Origin: Thermoanaerobaculia bacterium
GTDB lineage: Bacteria > Acidobacteriota > Thermoanaerobaculia > UBA5066
DNA: 64,000 nucleotides
Assembly (NCBI GenBank): GCA_022071945.1
Contig: JAJVIN010000029.1
Location: 188,390 to 252,389, forward strand
Reading direction: 5' to 3'
Below are positions 1 through 8,120 of this stretch, piece after piece. How positions within the stretch are numbered: position 1 is the first letter of the stretch; each line of letters starts with the position of its first letter. A program made the translations under genes and the position numbers. A model generated the notes under the pieces. That model saw only the letters and a program-made list of their open reading frames with translations, ran no database searches and was not told the origin of the DNA.

Positions 1-1586
1 TCTCGCGCCTCGACCGTTCCCCAGTGAGACGTTCCGTAGGCGAGCACGCCGGCGACGGCCCTGGGCCGGTCCTCGAAGACGGGCCCCGGCACTAGCGTCC
101 GGGCCGTTTCGAACTTCCGCTTCAACCTGTCGACGTTTCTGACGTAGTCCTCCGGCTTCTCCGAGTAGACGCCCGACTCGTTATGTCCCGAACCTCTTGT
201 GAAGTAGGCCGCGAGCGGGTGCGGGGTGCCGGGAACGGTCCGGTACGGGATCCCGTCGCCCTCCACGTCGCGATAGCGGCCCCAGTCGCCCTTCAGGCGC
301 TCGACGTCCTCGGCGGACAGGACCTTCCCCCTCGTGATCGCTCCTTCGGGATACGGGAAAGGATCGGACATCCAGTTGTTCATGCCGAGGTCGAGATCCG
401 AGAGAACGAAGACGGGTGTCTGGAGTTGCTCGGCGAGGTCGAAGGCCTGCTGCGCCATGAGGTAGCACTCCTCCGGGGAGGAGGGGAACAGGACCGGGTG
501 CCGGGTGTCGCCGTGCGAATTCGTGTAGACGAAGAGGACGTCGCCCTGCATGGTCCGGGTCGGGAGGCCCGTTGACGGTCCCGTCCGCTGGACGTCGATG
601 ATGACGGACGGCACTTCCGTGTAGTAGCCGAGGCCGATGAACTCGGACATCAGGGAGATCCCGGGCCCGGACGTCGCGGTGAACGAGCGGGCTCCCGCCC
701 ATCCGGCACCGATCACCATGCCGATCGCGGCGATCTCGTCCTCCGCTTGGACGATGGCGACGTTCATCTTCCCCGTCTCGGGGTCCTTCCTGTGGGTCTC
801 GCAGTGGTCGATGAAGGACTCGCAAAGGGACGAGGAGGGTGTGATCGGGTACCAGGTACAGACCGTGGCCCCCGCGAAGAGGCAACCGATCGCGGCGGCG
901 TTGTTCCCGTCGAGGATGATCTTCCCCGCGGTCGCGTTCATCCGTTCGACGCGGTACGGAGACTTCTCGGGAAAGGTCTTCTGGGAGTAGTCGAGTCCGA
1001 GGTGAAAGGCACCGAGGTTGAACTCGATCGCCTTGGTCTTGCCCTTGAGCTGGCGGCGAATTGCCTCCCCCACCTCGGCCGTCTCGATCCCCATCAGTTC
1101 GGCCGCGACGCCGACGTAGATCATGTTGACGATGAGCTTCCGGAGCTTGGCGAGTTCGCTGCCGGCCGTCACTTTCATGACGAGTTCCGAGAAGGGGACC
1201 GGGTAGAAGGTCAGGTCATCGCGGAGCTTCTCGACGCCGAGCTTCTTCTCGCAAATGACGACCGCTCCCGGCCTCACGTCGCGGACGTCGGCCGCGGCGG
1301 TGTCGGGGTTCATCAGGATGAGGACGTCGATTTCCCGCTTACGTGCGATGTACCCGGCTCCGCTCGCCCTGATCGTGAACCACGTTGGCAGGCCCTGGAT
1401 GTTCGACGGAAAGAGGTTCTTCCCCGACACCGGGATGCCCATCCGGAAGATGGCCCGCATCAGGACGTTGTTCGCCGTCTGCGAGCCGGAGCCGTTCGCC
1501 GTCGCCACCTGCAACGAGAAGTCGTTCGCCGAAACCGCCGACTGCGTTATCGCAGCCGGCATCTCCCCGGAAACACCTAAGGACAT
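1..1586 (-). CDS. korA: 2-oxoacid:ferredoxin oxidoreductase, alpha subunit with fused gamma domain (5' part)
   Basis: Subunit of an enzyme that oxidatively decarboxylates a 2-oxoacid (most likely 2-oxoglutarate) to an acyl-CoA and reduces ferredoxin. The first ~190 residues read as the gamma domain (TANGSGSQTANNVL, GMPVSGKN-like). The POR_N pyrimidine-binding alpha domain follows from about residue 225 (GNNAAAIG, YPITPSSSLCE, TSGPGISLMSEFIGLGYY). This is the fused gamma-alpha arrangement of KorA-type enzymes. The ATG at 1586 has AGGGAGG just upstream. The gene runs off the left edge, so the C-terminus and the beta subunit expected next to it are not visible. The 14-mer repeat at 1678-1691 and the operator at 1763-1776 lie in the region shared with the divergent SUMF1 gene. 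Substrate assignment is inferred from the family. Confidence 0.88.
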   Translation of the reverse strand, partial: MSLGVSGEMPAAITQSAVSANDFSLQVATANGSGSQTANNVLMRAIFRMGIPVSGKNLFPSNIQGLPTWFTIRASGAGYIARKREIDVLILMNPDTAAADVRDVRPGAVVICEKKLGVEKLRDDLTFYPVPFSELVMKVTAGSELAKLRKLIVNMIYVGVAAELMGIETAEVGEAIRRQLKGKTKAIEFNLGAFHLGLDYSQKTFPEKSPYRVERMNATAGKIILDGNNAAAIGCLFAGATVCTWYPITPSSSLCESFIDHCETHRKDPETGKMNVAIVQAEDEIAAIGMVIGAGWAGARSFTATSGPGISLMSEFIGLGYYTEVPSVIIDVQRTGPSTGLPTRTMQGDVLFVYTNSHGDTRHPVLFPSSPEECYLMAQQAFDLAEQLQTPVFVLSDLDLGMNNWMSDPFPYPEGAITRGKVLSAEDVERLKGDWGRYRDVEGDGIPYRTVPGTPHPLAAYFTRGSGHNESGVYSEKPEDYVRNVDRLKRKFETARTLVPGPVFEDRPRAVAGVLAYGTSHWGTVEAR

Positions 1587-1677
1587 CAGCACCCTCCCTG
1601 CCGATCGTGATGTGTGGTTCGAACACTCTTGCTGAATCGAACGAGGCGGATATTAACGCGCCGAGACGCGGATGAGT

Positions 1678-1691
1678 CTCAAAAACGACAG
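1678..1691 (-). repeat. Intergenic 14-mer CTCARDWWCGASAG, copy 1
   Basis: Reads CTCAAAAACGACAG on the + strand. It is one of six intergenic matches to CTCARDWWCGASAG in the window, always in the same orientation and upstream of a minus-strand gene (here korA). On the minus strand it gives TTGAGA followed 21 bp later by TAATAT, so it could contribute a -35 element here. Confidence 0.5.
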
Positions 1692-1762
1692 CCTCCGCGT
1701 TCCAGGTCGCACCCCTCGCCTCTGCTCCCGCGATGCGAGGCCCTCTCTGAACGCCAGTCTCC

Positions 1763-1805
1763 ATGACGCACGTCATAACGTCTCCCCGCCTGGCACGGAT
1801 AGCGT
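1763..1805 (+). promoter_or_regulatory. Class II Crp/Fnr-type promoter of the SUMF1-regulator operon
   Basis: The perfect inverted repeat ATGACG-CA-CGTCAT occupies 1763-1776. A -10-like TAGCGT lies at 1800-1805, 30.5 bp from the repeat centre. This predicts a transcript start near 1812 and a 30-nt leader to the ATG at 1842. The same spacing occurs at three other promoters in the window, upstream of the nos operon, the copper operon and ric. The likely regulator is encoded by the second gene of this operon, implying autoregulation. Confidence 0.65.
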
Positions 1806-1841
1806 CCGGCCAGGTTCGATGTACAGTCCGGTTGTCAGCCG

Positions 1842-3020
1842 ATGAAGAAATGGATTCTCGTAATTCTGACGGTCTTGGTGAGCGCCGCTTTTGGCGCGCT
1901 CCTCGCCGCGGGCCGGTCCGAACGCGAGCGAGAGGCTCGCCGGGCCGCCGGTGAGACGGCCCTGGTTCTTCAGTCCGTCAAGGGAACCGAACTCGCTCTG
2001 TCTCGCTGCGGCAACGACCTGGACAGCACGGGGTCCGTCCTGCTCGGCGGGGCCGTCTCCTGGCTCCCTGCGGGACGCTACTTCCTGACTGTCACAAACA
2101 GCCGGATGAAATGGTTCTATCCGGTCCGGCTCGATCCGGCACGCGGGGGACCAGACCTCGATGGAGCATTCGCCGTGACCGTCCGCCGCCCCCCGGCCGA
2201 GACCCCTCCCAGAATCGAGCCGGAAGACCCACCCTTCGCGTTCATCCCGGCCGGACACTTCGAGATGGGGGAACGCAGCAACCCCGACGAGCCGCATCCC
2301 GTGTGGGTCACCTCTTTCTTCCTCGGATCCTTCGAGGTGACCAACCGGGAGTTCCGGCGGTTCCTCCTCGCAGCGGACGGCTACGACGACCGCCGGAACT
2401 GGACGAGCGAGGGATGGGAGTGGAAAAGGTCCGGAACATCCCAGGTCACCGCCCGGCTCCTCCCCGAGGATTCACGATTCGCCAAGTTCGGCGGCGACGA
2501 CCTCCCCACCGTGCTCGTCACATGGTGGGAGGCCAATGCCTACGCTCGATGGCTCACGCGAACCGCTGGCAAGGGACGCTGGCTCTTTCGTCTGGCGGCG
2601 GAGGCCGAGTGGGAGAAGGCCGCCCGCGGACCCGACAGCTTCGAATACGGGCTCGGAATGAAGCTCAGCGAACCGGAAGTTCCTCTCTACAACTGGAAGA
2701 AGAACCCCGGCGCCGAGGTGACCCTCGCGGGCTGGGACGCGACCCGAAAGACGTACAGGCCGAACCGGTTTGGCCTCTATCACGCCTCCGGCAACGCCGC
2801 CGAGTGGCTGCAATCCGCTTTCCGCCCGTACAACCGGAAACTGCCGTACCAGGACGACGACCGAAATCTCGACGAGGCGAAAGGAACCCGGACCACACGG
2901 GGAGGCTCCTGGTACAGCGCGACGACGTCACGGCTCGCCCTGGCGTACCGCGAGGACTTCCCGCCCAACCACTCGAGCGACGACCTCGGCTTCCGGCTAG
3001 CCGCCTTCCCGCTGCCGTGA
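1842..3020 (+). CDS. Membrane-anchored SUMF1/formylglycine-generating-enzyme family protein (NirV-like)
   Basis: 392 aa. Residues 1-22 form a signal anchor (MKKWILVILTVLVSAAFG). The FGE-sulfatase (SUMF1) domain starts near residue 130 with FIPAGHFEMGE and continues through FEVTNREFRRF, VTWWEANAYARWLT, GNAAEWL, TRGGSWY and GFRLA, the usual family landmarks. Proteins of this family called NirV sit next to nitrite reductase genes in denitrifiers, and their role is unresolved. True FGE oxidises a sulfatase cysteine, but no sulfatase is encoded here, so I do not claim that activity. It is the first gene of a two-gene unit with the Crp/Fnr regulator and lies behind a predicted operator. The role in denitrification is inferred from context. 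Confidence 0.8.
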   Translation: MKKWILVILTVLVSAAFGALLAAGRSEREREARRAAGETALVLQSVKGTELALSRCGNDLDSTGSVLLGGAVSWLPAGRYFLTVTNSRMKWFYPVRLDPARGGPDLDGAFAVTVRRPPAETPPRIEPEDPPFAFIPAGHFEMGERSNPDEPHPVWVTSFFLGSFEVTNREFRRFLLAADGYDDRRNWTSEGWEWKRSGTSQVTARLLPEDSRFAKFGGDDLPTVLVTWWEANAYARWLTRTAGKGRWLFRLAAEAEWEKAARGPDSFEYGLGMKLSEPEVPLYNWKKNPGAEVTLAGWDATRKTYRPNRFGLYHASGNAAEWLQSAFRPYNRKLPYQDDDRNLDEAKGTRTTRGGSWYSATTSRLALAYREDFPPNHSSDDLGFRLAAFPLP

Positions 3021-3071
3021 GTGCCGTCGCCTCCCAGGCCGTCTTCGGCTCCCCGAAGGGGTTCTGACGTC

Positions 3072-3764
3072 ATGCCGCCAGCGGATCCCAAGCTGAATTC
3101 GCTGCTCGACCCCATCCACGCGCTGGCGGGCCTCACGCCAGCGGAGCGGCAGGCCCTGCTCGAGGTGAGCACCGCTCACATCCACAAGCCCGGGGCCGTC
3201 ATCTTCCAGGAGGGAGAGTTCTCCAAGGAAGTCCTGTTCATCGCGATCGGGGCCGTGAAGGTCGTCAAGGCGACGCCGGCCCGGCGCATCATCATCAGGA
3301 TCATCGGGCCCGGAGAACCGATCGGCCTCGTCGCCGCCTTCGAGTCCCGTCCCTACCCCGCGAGCGCGATCGCCCTCATCCCCTCGACCATCCTCCACGT
3401 GCCCGAACGCGACTTCTTCTCTCTGCTCGACCGGCACCCCGAGATCGTGCGGCAGCTCCTGAGGATCGTGATGAATCGCCAGGTGGACCTCGGGGGCCGA
3501 TTGACGGAGCTCGCGGGCGCAATCGAAAACCGCATCGCCCGCGTCTTCCTGGATCTCGCGCACGCAAGCGATGCCGCCGGAGACGGACCCGTGGAGATCC
3601 GGCTCCCCCTGACGCGGCAGGACATTGCCGATCTCGCCGGGACGACCATGGAAACCGCGATCCGGATCCTGAGCCGGTGGGGAAAAGAAGGGGTCGTCCT
3701 GTCTCTTGGCGACGGGTTCCGCATCCCATCGCTCCGCGCCCTCAAGGTGCTCGGAGACAAGTAG
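3072..3764 (+). CDS. Crp/Fnr-family transcriptional regulator (DNR/NnrR-like)
   Basis: 230 aa. An N-terminal cyclic-nucleotide-type beta-roll (about residues 25-120, GAVIFQEGEFSKEVLFIAIG) is followed by a dimerisation helix and a C-terminal HTH_CRP (LTRQDIADLAGTTMETAIRIL). The protein has no cysteine, so it cannot bind an Fnr-type Fe-S cluster. This fits the heme/NO-sensing DNR or NnrR class, although ligand and redox chemistry are inferred. The ATG at 3072 follows a weak GAAGGGG. An in-frame GTG at 3021, directly abutting the upstream stop, would add 17 residues. It lies downstream of the SUMF1 gene and converges on nosY with two bases between. It is the best candidate to bind the four ATGAC-N4-GTCAT-type sites found here. 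Confidence 0.88.
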   Translation: MPPADPKLNSLLDPIHALAGLTPAERQALLEVSTAHIHKPGAVIFQEGEFSKEVLFIAIGAVKVVKATPARRIIIRIIGPGEPIGLVAAFESRPYPASAIALIPSTILHVPERDFFSLLDRHPEIVRQLLRIVMNRQVDLGGRLTELAGAIENRIARVFLDLAHASDAAGDGPVEIRLPLTRQDIADLAGTTMETAIRILSRWGKEGVVLSLGDGFRIPSLRALKVLGDK

Positions 3765-3766
3765 TT

Positions 3767-4603
3767 TCAGATGTCGGCCTTCTCCAGCCTGCGCACCGCG
3801 AAGACGAAGGGAACGGCCGTCCAGAGCAGGAGCGAACCCGAGAGGAGCATCGCCGCGCCCCCCGGTCCCTTTGTGAATCTCAAGAAGGCGAGCGAGGCCG
3901 AGCCAAACGCCGTCGTTCCCTGAAGGGCCAGCAGCGCCCCGGTTCGAAGGGCGCCGATCGGGTTCAAGACAACGCTGACGATGAGGACGCGCGACGCCGT
4001 CCCCGAGCGGAGAAGAGACGCCAACCCCAGGGCGAGGATGTCGAACAGAACCGTCGCGACGAACCAGATCACGAGCGCCAGGGCCAGCGCCTTGGCCCGG
4101 CGGCGCCCGACGACGCCCGCGGAGAGGATCGCGGCGATCCCGAGGAACGACGCCGTCAAGACCGAGGCGCCCGCGAAGAGCAGGGCGAATCCCCCGATGC
4201 CCTCGCTGCCCGAATGAGAAAAGATCACCGCGCCCGCCGCCCCGAACCCGATCGCCTGCGCGGCCGTGAGGGCGGCCCACAGACCGGCCGCCTGCCCGAG
4301 AAACACGGAGCGGCGAGAGACGGGCTGCGAGAAGAGGAGTTCCGCCGCCCCGCGCTCCGGAGAGAGCGACAGAACACCGATCAACAGAGCAGAAAGGGGG
4401 ACGAGGAGGAGGACGAGCTGGACGATGGAAGCGGTCGTCCGGGAGAAGTCCTGCACTCCCCGCCCCCCAGAAAGCGTGTAGCCCGAAACGGCGACCGCGA
4501 GCGAAAGGCCCGCGAAGACCGCGGCAAAGACCTGCGTCCAGCGAGACCGGACCGCCAAGAGCAGCTCTTGCCGCGCGCAGAGCAGGAAGGGGGACTGGGT
4601 CAA
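3767..4603 (-). CDS. nosY: NosY, ABC transporter permease for nitrous oxide reductase maturation
   Basis: 278 aa integral membrane protein with about six hydrophobic segments. The central LSPERGAAELLFSQPVSRR motif is typical of NosY and ABC-2 permeases. With NosF and NosD it forms the NosDFY complex, which supplies sulfur (and works with NosL-delivered copper) for CuZ assembly on periplasmic NosZ. The start is taken as the TTG at 4603, whose last two bases overlap the nosL stop (TTGA), with GGGAAGG upstream. The reading frame remains open further upstream, but that part is antisense-type sequence overlapping nosL. It is the last gene of the nos operon and ends two bases from the convergent regulator gene. 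Confidence 0.9.
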   Translation of the reverse strand: MTQSPFLLCARQELLLAVRSRWTQVFAAVFAGLSLAVAVSGYTLSGGRGVQDFSRTTASIVQLVLLLVPLSALLIGVLSLSPERGAAELLFSQPVSRRSVFLGQAAGLWAALTAAQAIGFGAAGAVIFSHSGSEGIGGFALLFAGASVLTASFLGIAAILSAGVVGRRRAKALALALVIWFVATVLFDILALGLASLLRSGTASRVLIVSVVLNPIGALRTGALLALQGTTAFGSASLAFLRFTKGPGGAAMLLSGSLLLWTAVPFVFAVRRLEKADI

Positions 4604-5055
4604 GGGTTTCCCTTCCCGGCCAGCGCCCCCAGGATCTCGGAAAGGGGGACGGGTGTCCCTCCCCGCGCGGCCGGGTCCTGATCGCGAGAGGCAGCGTCCG
4701 CGTGCGCCAGGATCCCCGAGTTCATGGGGGTCTGAACCGTCGGGCTCTTCGTGTAGACCGCCGTCAGCGCGGGCACGAAGGTCTTCGTCCGGTGGTCGGA
4801 GACCCACGCGGTCCAGGGCGCGGGCTCCTTACCTTCCTTCAACCAGCGCGTCAGGCAGCCGATGTCGTCGAAGAACCTGGCTTCGTACCCGGGAGCCGTG
4901 ACCTGCGCCGCAAAGCGCCGGTCGCTCACGCTCATCCGGCAGGCGGCGCACTGTTCGTTCTTGGTGTCGAGGGGCACCGGGCCCGGCTTTTCCGGAGAGC
5001 AGGCAAGAAGGCCCACGAGAAGGACGAGCACGCTGGTGACCGCGATCTTCTTCAT
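4600..5055 (-). CDS. nosL: NosL, copper-chaperone lipoprotein
   Basis: 151 aa. A signal peptide with a lipobox (VGLLAC, lipidated Cys19) is followed by the NosL domain. Characteristic features are CAACRMSVSD with its Met and Cys copper-ligand candidates, YEARFFDDIGCL and the WVSDH segment. NosL is known to bind Cu(I) and hand it to the NosDFY machinery that builds the CuZ site. The ATG overlaps the nosF stop (ATGA) and the stop overlaps the nosY TTG (TTGA), so the three genes are probably translationally coupled. Confidence 0.93.
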   Translation of the reverse strand: MKKIAVTSVLVLLVGLLACSPEKPGPVPLDTKNEQCAACRMSVSDRRFAAQVTAPGYEARFFDDIGCLTRWLKEGKEPAPWTAWVSDHRTKTFVPALTAVYTKSPTVQTPMNSGILAHADAASRDQDPAARGGTPVPLSEILGALAGKGNP

Positions 5056-5945
5056 TCTTTTCCCCCTACGAGTTCCGAGTAAAGGGCGTCCAGGCGCCCC
5101 TCGTCCGCCGTCAGACTCAGGATCCCGGCGCCCGCGGCACGCACGGCATCGATCAACGCGGGCCGGCCCGAGGCCGGTCCGGGGAGGATGAGCTCGTCGC
5201 CGCTCCAGGTCGCGGCGGGAGAGAGAGGGCGGAGCGCTTCCAGGAGGTTCTCGGGACGCCTGTCGAGCCTCAGCCTGAGGACGCCTCGCTCCGCCAGCCT
5301 CGACGCCAGCTCGGTGGACGACAGGACGGCGGCCAGCCGCCCGCCGACGAGGACGGCGAACCGGTCCGCGAGCCTCTCTACATCTCCCAGGTGGTGCGAG
5401 GTGAAGAGGACCGTCTTTCCCTGCTTCTTCCGCTTCTCGACCAGGGCGTAGAACGCACAGAGCCCCTCGGGGTCCAGAGCGGCCGTCGGCTCGTCGAGGA
5501 GGAGAACGGGCGAATCCGGGAGAGCCGCCACGGCGAGCCCGAGCCTCTGCACCATGCCGCCGGAATAGGTGCCGACGAAGCGCTCCGAAGCGCCGTTCAG
5601 GGATGCGAAACGCAAGACTTCCCGGTCCCGCCCGGCGGGAGCGCCCCGCAGCTTGCGGTAGAACTCGACCACTTCCAGTCCGGTGAGGGCCTCGGGGAAC
5701 GCGACCTTCTGCGGCAAGAACGAGAGCGACTGCCGCGCCTTCGGGCGAGACGCCGGGATCCCGTCGACGAGGACTTGACCGCTGGACGGCAGGATCAGCC
5801 CCGCGGCGGCCTTCAGACAGGTGGTCTTGCCGGAGCCGTTCGGTCCAAGGAGGGCGACGGTCTCGCCTCCTTCGATCGTGAGGTCGAGTCCGGTCACGGC
5901 CACGTGAGTCCCGAAGGCCTTTCCGAACGACGCGAATCGAATCAA
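5052..5945 (-). CDS. nosF: NosF, ABC transporter ATPase for NosZ maturation
   Basis: 297 aa cytoplasmic ATPase. Visible motifs are Walker A GPNGSGKTT, Q-loop region LPQKV, signature YSGGMVQR, Walker B VLLLDEPTAALD and the H-loop FTSHH. The ~80 residues after the ATPase core are less conserved. It pairs with NosY and acts with NosD. The start is the TTG at 5945, overlapping the nosD stop as TTGA. The longer open frame upstream is antisense to nosD coding sequence and was not used. Confidence 0.92.
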   Translation of the reverse strand: MIRFASFGKAFGTHVAVTGLDLTIEGGETVALLGPNGSGKTTCLKAAAGLILPSSGQVLVDGIPASRPKARQSLSFLPQKVAFPEALTGLEVVEFYRKLRGAPAGRDREVLRFASLNGASERFVGTYSGGMVQRLGLAVAALPDSPVLLLDEPTAALDPEGLCAFYALVEKRKKQGKTVLFTSHHLGDVERLADRFAVLVGGRLAAVLSSTELASRLAERGVLRLRLDRRPENLLEALRPLSPAATWSGDELILPGPASGRPALIDAVRAAGAGILSLTADEGRLDALYSELVGGKE

Positions 5946-7366
5946 GGGCGCCTCCCGTGGAACAGAACCAGAAGGCCCGAACCGAGAGCGGCCACGGCAG
6001 CCGCGAGTCCCGGAACGTTGGCCCCGCCGCGGCCTCGATCGGGAACGGGCACCCGTGGCAAGGCAGGCGGCCGGGCGAGGGGAGCGTTGTCCAGCGCAGC
6101 CACGGCCTCCAGGACGGGGAAGGTCCGCTCGGCAAGTCCGATCGCCGTCGCGGCGAAGCTCTGCGCGAACAGATCGGCCGCCAGGAGATTCCCGCGCATG
6201 TGGTCGAAGACGTTCGAGAGCCTGTAGGGACGATCGCCGCGCCCGTCCCCGTCGAGGTCGGGCTCGTCGTTTTCCGACCAGTAGTTGCCGTCGAAGGCCG
6301 TGTCGGTCCGCTTCCCCACGAGAGTCAGAGGCGTGAAGTTGGAGACGAAGGAATTCCCCTCGAACCGGTTTCGCGAGCAGCTGCCGTAGATCACGAGCGC
6401 CACGTCCGACTCGGCCACGACGTTGCGTCTGAAGACGTTTCGGTGAGCGTCCTCGAGGAAGATCCCGCGCGCGTTGTCGGCGAGCAGGTTGTCTTCCGCC
6501 ACGACATCGTTGCACGTCTGGAAGAGGAGGCCAACCGAAGCGAATCCCCTGTTGTGAAGGAACTGATTCCGCTCGAACCGGAGCCTCTCGGAGTACATGA
6601 TGGCCGTTCCCGCGTCGCCGTTCTCGAAGACGTTGTCGCGGAAGACATTGTCATCCGAGAACATGTAGTGGAGCCCGTACCTCAGATCGCCCGCCCGGTT
6701 GCCCTCGACGAGACCGTGATTGGCGTTCTGGATGTACATGCCGTCGCGCACGTCGCGGATGCGGTTGTTCCGGAACGTGAAGCCCTCCGTGTTCCAGATG
6801 TGGATGCCGGACCCCTTCTCGCCGGGATCCTTCCCCGGAATGCCCGTGATCTCGCAGTCCTCGACCGTGATGCCGTGGGCCTCCCGCAGGTAGACGCCGA
6901 AGATGGCGCGGCGGATCCGGCACGAGCGCACAGTCACGTTCCGGGCCGAGACGTGGATTCCGGCCGAATCGCGGCCGAGATCTCCGCTCTCGCGGCCGTC
7001 GATCTCGAAACCCTCGATCGTCACACCGTCGGCCCGGACCCGGATCAGACTGCCCGCCCCGGAGGCCACGAGGAGAGGACGGCCCCTCCCAGAGAGGCGG
7101 ACCGGCCGATCGATGTAGATGTCCCCCGTGTAGGTTCCCGGCGGAACGGTCACCGTGCTCCCCGGGGCGGCCCGGTCCACGAGCGCCTGGACCGGTGAGG
7201 CCTCGCGGGGCGACGGCCTTCCCTCGAGGGCTCCCGGGGCGATGGGCGCCATCTGCGCCGAACCGGTTCCCGGCAGGAAGAGCCAGACGGCGGCGCCGAG
7301 GAGCCTGCCCGAGAGACGGGACCATGCGGCCCGCCCGGCCCCATCTCGCCGGCGCGAGCCGCTCAA
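5942..7366 (-). CDS. nosD: NosD, periplasmic beta-helix protein for CuZ assembly
   Basis: 474 aa. A signal peptide ends near GTGSAQ (about residue 37). A right-handed parallel beta-helix of CASH/NosD type follows, with repeated NxF/GNxF turns (TEGFTFRNNRIRD, NVFRDNVFENG, GNSFVSN) and the conserved GNYWSENDEPDLDGDG block. A C-terminal hydrophobic segment before HGRRP may anchor it. NosD is the periplasmic component of NosDFY. The start is the TTG at 7366, overlapping the preceding stop as TTGA, the same arrangement as at nosF and nosY. This start leaves a complete signal peptide, which supports it. Confidence 0.9.
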   Translation of the reverse strand: MSGSRRRDGAGRAAWSRLSGRLLGAAVWLFLPGTGSAQMAPIAPGALEGRPSPREASPVQALVDRAAPGSTVTVPPGTYTGDIYIDRPVRLSGRGRPLLVASGAGSLIRVRADGVTIEGFEIDGRESGDLGRDSAGIHVSARNVTVRSCRIRRAIFGVYLREAHGITVEDCEITGIPGKDPGEKGSGIHIWNTEGFTFRNNRIRDVRDGMYIQNANHGLVEGNRAGDLRYGLHYMFSDDNVFRDNVFENGDAGTAIMYSERLRFERNQFLHNRGFASVGLLFQTCNDVVAEDNLLADNARGIFLEDAHRNVFRRNVVAESDVALVIYGSCSRNRFEGNSFVSNFTPLTLVGKRTDTAFDGNYWSENDEPDLDGDGRGDRPYRLSNVFDHMRGNLLAADLFAQSFAATAIGLAERTFPVLEAVAALDNAPLARPPALPRVPVPDRGRGGANVPGLAAAVAALGSGLLVLFHGRRP

Positions 7367-8001
7367 GCGGCGCGGGCTCCCGCCTTCCGCCAGTCCTTCC
7401 ATCCCAGCCAGCATGCCAGAAGAAGGAGAACCGCGGCGGCGGCCAGGGCATAGGACCCGAACTTGGGATACGAGTAGACCTCGAAGTTCGCCAGTTTCTT
7501 GTACCCGAACATCGGCGGCATGAACGGATCGATCTTCACGGATGCCGTCGGGGCGAGGTTGTGGCCGTAGGAGTACATCTTGAAGCCGAAGGACCAGAGG
7601 GAGAAGAGGCCGAAGTAGACGTACAGCACCAGGACGTCCAGGAGGTGGGCCATCTTCCCGAACACGGCCGCCCGCAAGAAGAGCAGACCGATGATGCCGA
7701 CGACGAACGGAATCCACTTGAACTCCGTGAAGTCGGAGACCTCGATGTCCTTCATTCCGATGTAGTGATTGAGGACGTTGATCTCCTTGATGTCCTGGCC
7801 CTTGTTCCCGCCCTCCAGCTTGTAGCTGTAGATGTCCATCCGCAGACCTTCCTGGTACTGCGGGGCGAACATCGTGAGGTTCCAGAGGGGGAAGAAATAG
7901 ACGCCCAAGAGGCAGATCGTCGCCAGAAGGAGGAAGCCGCGTGGGCCCAGTCCCAGCGGCTGGTCGAGAAACCGGGCCTCCTTCTCGAGGAATGTGTTCA
8001 T
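7363..8001 (-). CDS. nos-cluster integral membrane protein (NosB-like)
   Basis: 212 aa with about four transmembrane segments (residues ~22-44, 95-115, 120-142, 180-200). It carries the conserved stretch GVYFFPLWNLTMFAPQYQEG and a loop INVLNHYIGMK. Proteins like this sit between nosZ and nosD in clade II nos clusters. In Wolinella the membrane protein at this position is NosB, whose function is unknown. I assign it by position and topology, not by a proven homology. It ends in a TTGA overlap with nosD and begins 119 bp downstream of nosZ, beyond a strong hairpin. Confidence 0.72.
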   Translation of the reverse strand: MNTFLEKEARFLDQPLGLGPRGFLLLATICLLGVYFFPLWNLTMFAPQYQEGLRMDIYSYKLEGGNKGQDIKEINVLNHYIGMKDIEVSDFTEFKWIPFVVGIIGLLFLRAAVFGKMAHLLDVLVLYVYFGLFSLWSFGFKMYSYGHNLAPTASVKIDPFMPPMFGYKKLANFEVYSYPKFGSYALAAAAVLLLLACWLGWKDWRKAGARAA

Positions 8002-8076
8002 GATTTCGATCCTTGGGCGGGAGTCCGGGACTCACCCGCGCCACCTCCCGCGAGAGGCCACGGGCAGGGGAAAAGG

Positions 8077-8102
8077 GCCGGGCGGCACGATTGCCGCCCG
8101 GC
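8077..8102 (-). terminator. Hairpin between nosZ and the NosB-like gene
   Basis: A perfect 11-bp stem (GCCGGGCGGCA with TGCCGCCCGGC) and 4-nt loop begin 18 nt after the nosZ stop. On the minus strand the stem is followed by CCCTTTTCC. It could act as a partial terminator or as a 3' stabiliser that raises nosZ mRNA over the accessory genes. Confidence 0.6.
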
Positions 8103-8120
8103 GAGAGGGACCGTGAATCG

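Noticed and set aside
3072-3764. Oxygen-sensing Fnr protein
   Set aside because: The sequence has no cysteine at all, so it cannot carry the Fe-S cluster of Fnr.
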